Below are positions 7,151 through 7,286 of a stretch of 7,286 bases of DNA, one piece after another. Below the pieces are notes generated by a model that saw only the letters and a program-made list of their open reading frames with translations, made no database searches and was not told the origin of the DNA. The stretch comes from an uncultured Sphingomonas sp. Lineage in GTDB: Bacteria > Pseudomonadota > Alphaproteobacteria > Sphingomonadales > Sphingomonadaceae. How positions within the stretch are numbered: position 1 is the first letter of the stretch; each line of letters opens with the position of its first letter. The DNA lies in assembly GCA_946886645.1 (NCBI GenBank), contig CAMPIY010000086.1, positions 1-7,286 on the forward strand, read 5' to 3'. Both the position numbers and the translations under genes were made by a program.

Positions 7151-7254
7151 AGCAGTTGGAAAATCTGGCAAAAGTCGAATTGCCGACGCCTGGACTTTGC
7201 GATAGCGTAACGACCAGCGCCGGAAAGGTGCATATCAGGGGGCGGAGAATTATC
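7151..7254 (+). promoter_or_regulatory. Gap between fabH and the next gene, with a weak promoter candidate
   Basis: This 104-nt gap holds TTGCCG (7180-7185) and TAGCGT (7203-7208) with a 17-nt spacer, a weak sigma70-like pair that could drive the downstream gene on its own. No hairpin followed by a T tract is seen, so read-through from fabH is also possible. The ribosome binding site GGAG (7244-7247) lies 7 nt before the next ATG. Confidence 0.25.
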
Positions 7255-7286
7255 ATGGCTGATGCGGGGGTTGCCCGTTCGAACGG
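7255..7286 (+). CDS. ihfA: Start of next gene, probably integration host factor alpha subunit (3' end outside window)
   Basis: An ATG at 7255 follows GGAG (7244-7247) by 7 nt and opens a frame reading MADAGVARSN up to the window end. Ten residues are too few to identify a protein. The ihfA call rests on gene order: in many alphaproteobacteria plsX-fabH is followed by ihfA and then a MerR-type regulator gene, and IHF alpha in this group often has a short variable N-terminal extension before its conserved helix. A GTG at 7228 is in frame upstream but lacks a suitably spaced ribosome binding site. IHF is a DNA-bending heterodimer of the nucleoid. Confidence 0.5.
   Translation, partial: MADAGVARSN

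Noticed and set aside
7228..7230. GTG as an earlier in-frame start for the gene at the right edge
   Set aside because: Purines sit directly against it with no spacer, while the ATG at 7255 has GGAG at the usual 7-nt distance.

Overview
The window is a gene-dense, GC-rich piece of bacterial chromosome that reads as core genome. The gene order rpmF-plsX-fabH followed by a probable ihfA start, the pabB-pabC fusion, the ligase-associated phosphoesterase PdeM and the secreted M19 dipeptidase all fit an alphaproteobacterium. Sphingomonadales (Sphingomonas-like) is my best guess from recall of these proteins, not from any search. I see no mobile element, tRNA, rRNA, CRISPR array or phage gene.

Layout. 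Positions 1-386 hold the 3' part of an Rv2179c-like DEDDh 3'-5' exoribonuclease. After 28 nt comes pdeM (415-1077), a metallophosphoesterase linked to DNA damage response. Converging on it is a 576-residue aminodeoxychorismate synthase/lyase fusion (minus strand, 1074-2804); the two stop codons overlap inside one CTAG. A 71-nt divergent gap separates the fusion from a rightward pair: a secreted M19 dipeptidase (2876-4126) and, 9 nt later, a glyoxalase II-like metallo-beta-lactamase-fold hydrolase (4136-4798).

From 4799 a second rightward unit begins. A sigma70-like promoter (4804-4831) precedes a roughly 98-nt leader, then rpmF (ribosomal protein L32, 59 residues), plsX and fabH. plsX and fabH overlap by ATGA. 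The window ends 32 nt into the next gene, probably ihfA.

Functionally, the right half joins a ribosomal protein with phospholipid initiation (PlsX makes acyl-phosphate from acyl-ACP) and fatty-acid initiation (FabH condenses acetyl-CoA with malonyl-ACP). The left half holds nucleic acid processing and folate (p-aminobenzoate) synthesis.

The most interesting signal is in the rpmF leader. Between the best promoter and the rpmF ribosome binding site lie two perfect 6-bp hairpins, and the second is followed at once by seven T residues, the form of an intrinsic terminator. Alternative pairings that would break both hairpins are also present. This suggests attenuation of the rpmF-plsX-fabH unit or a short terminated leader RNA. 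The rest is conserved housekeeping sequence in which I see no undescribed multi-gene system.
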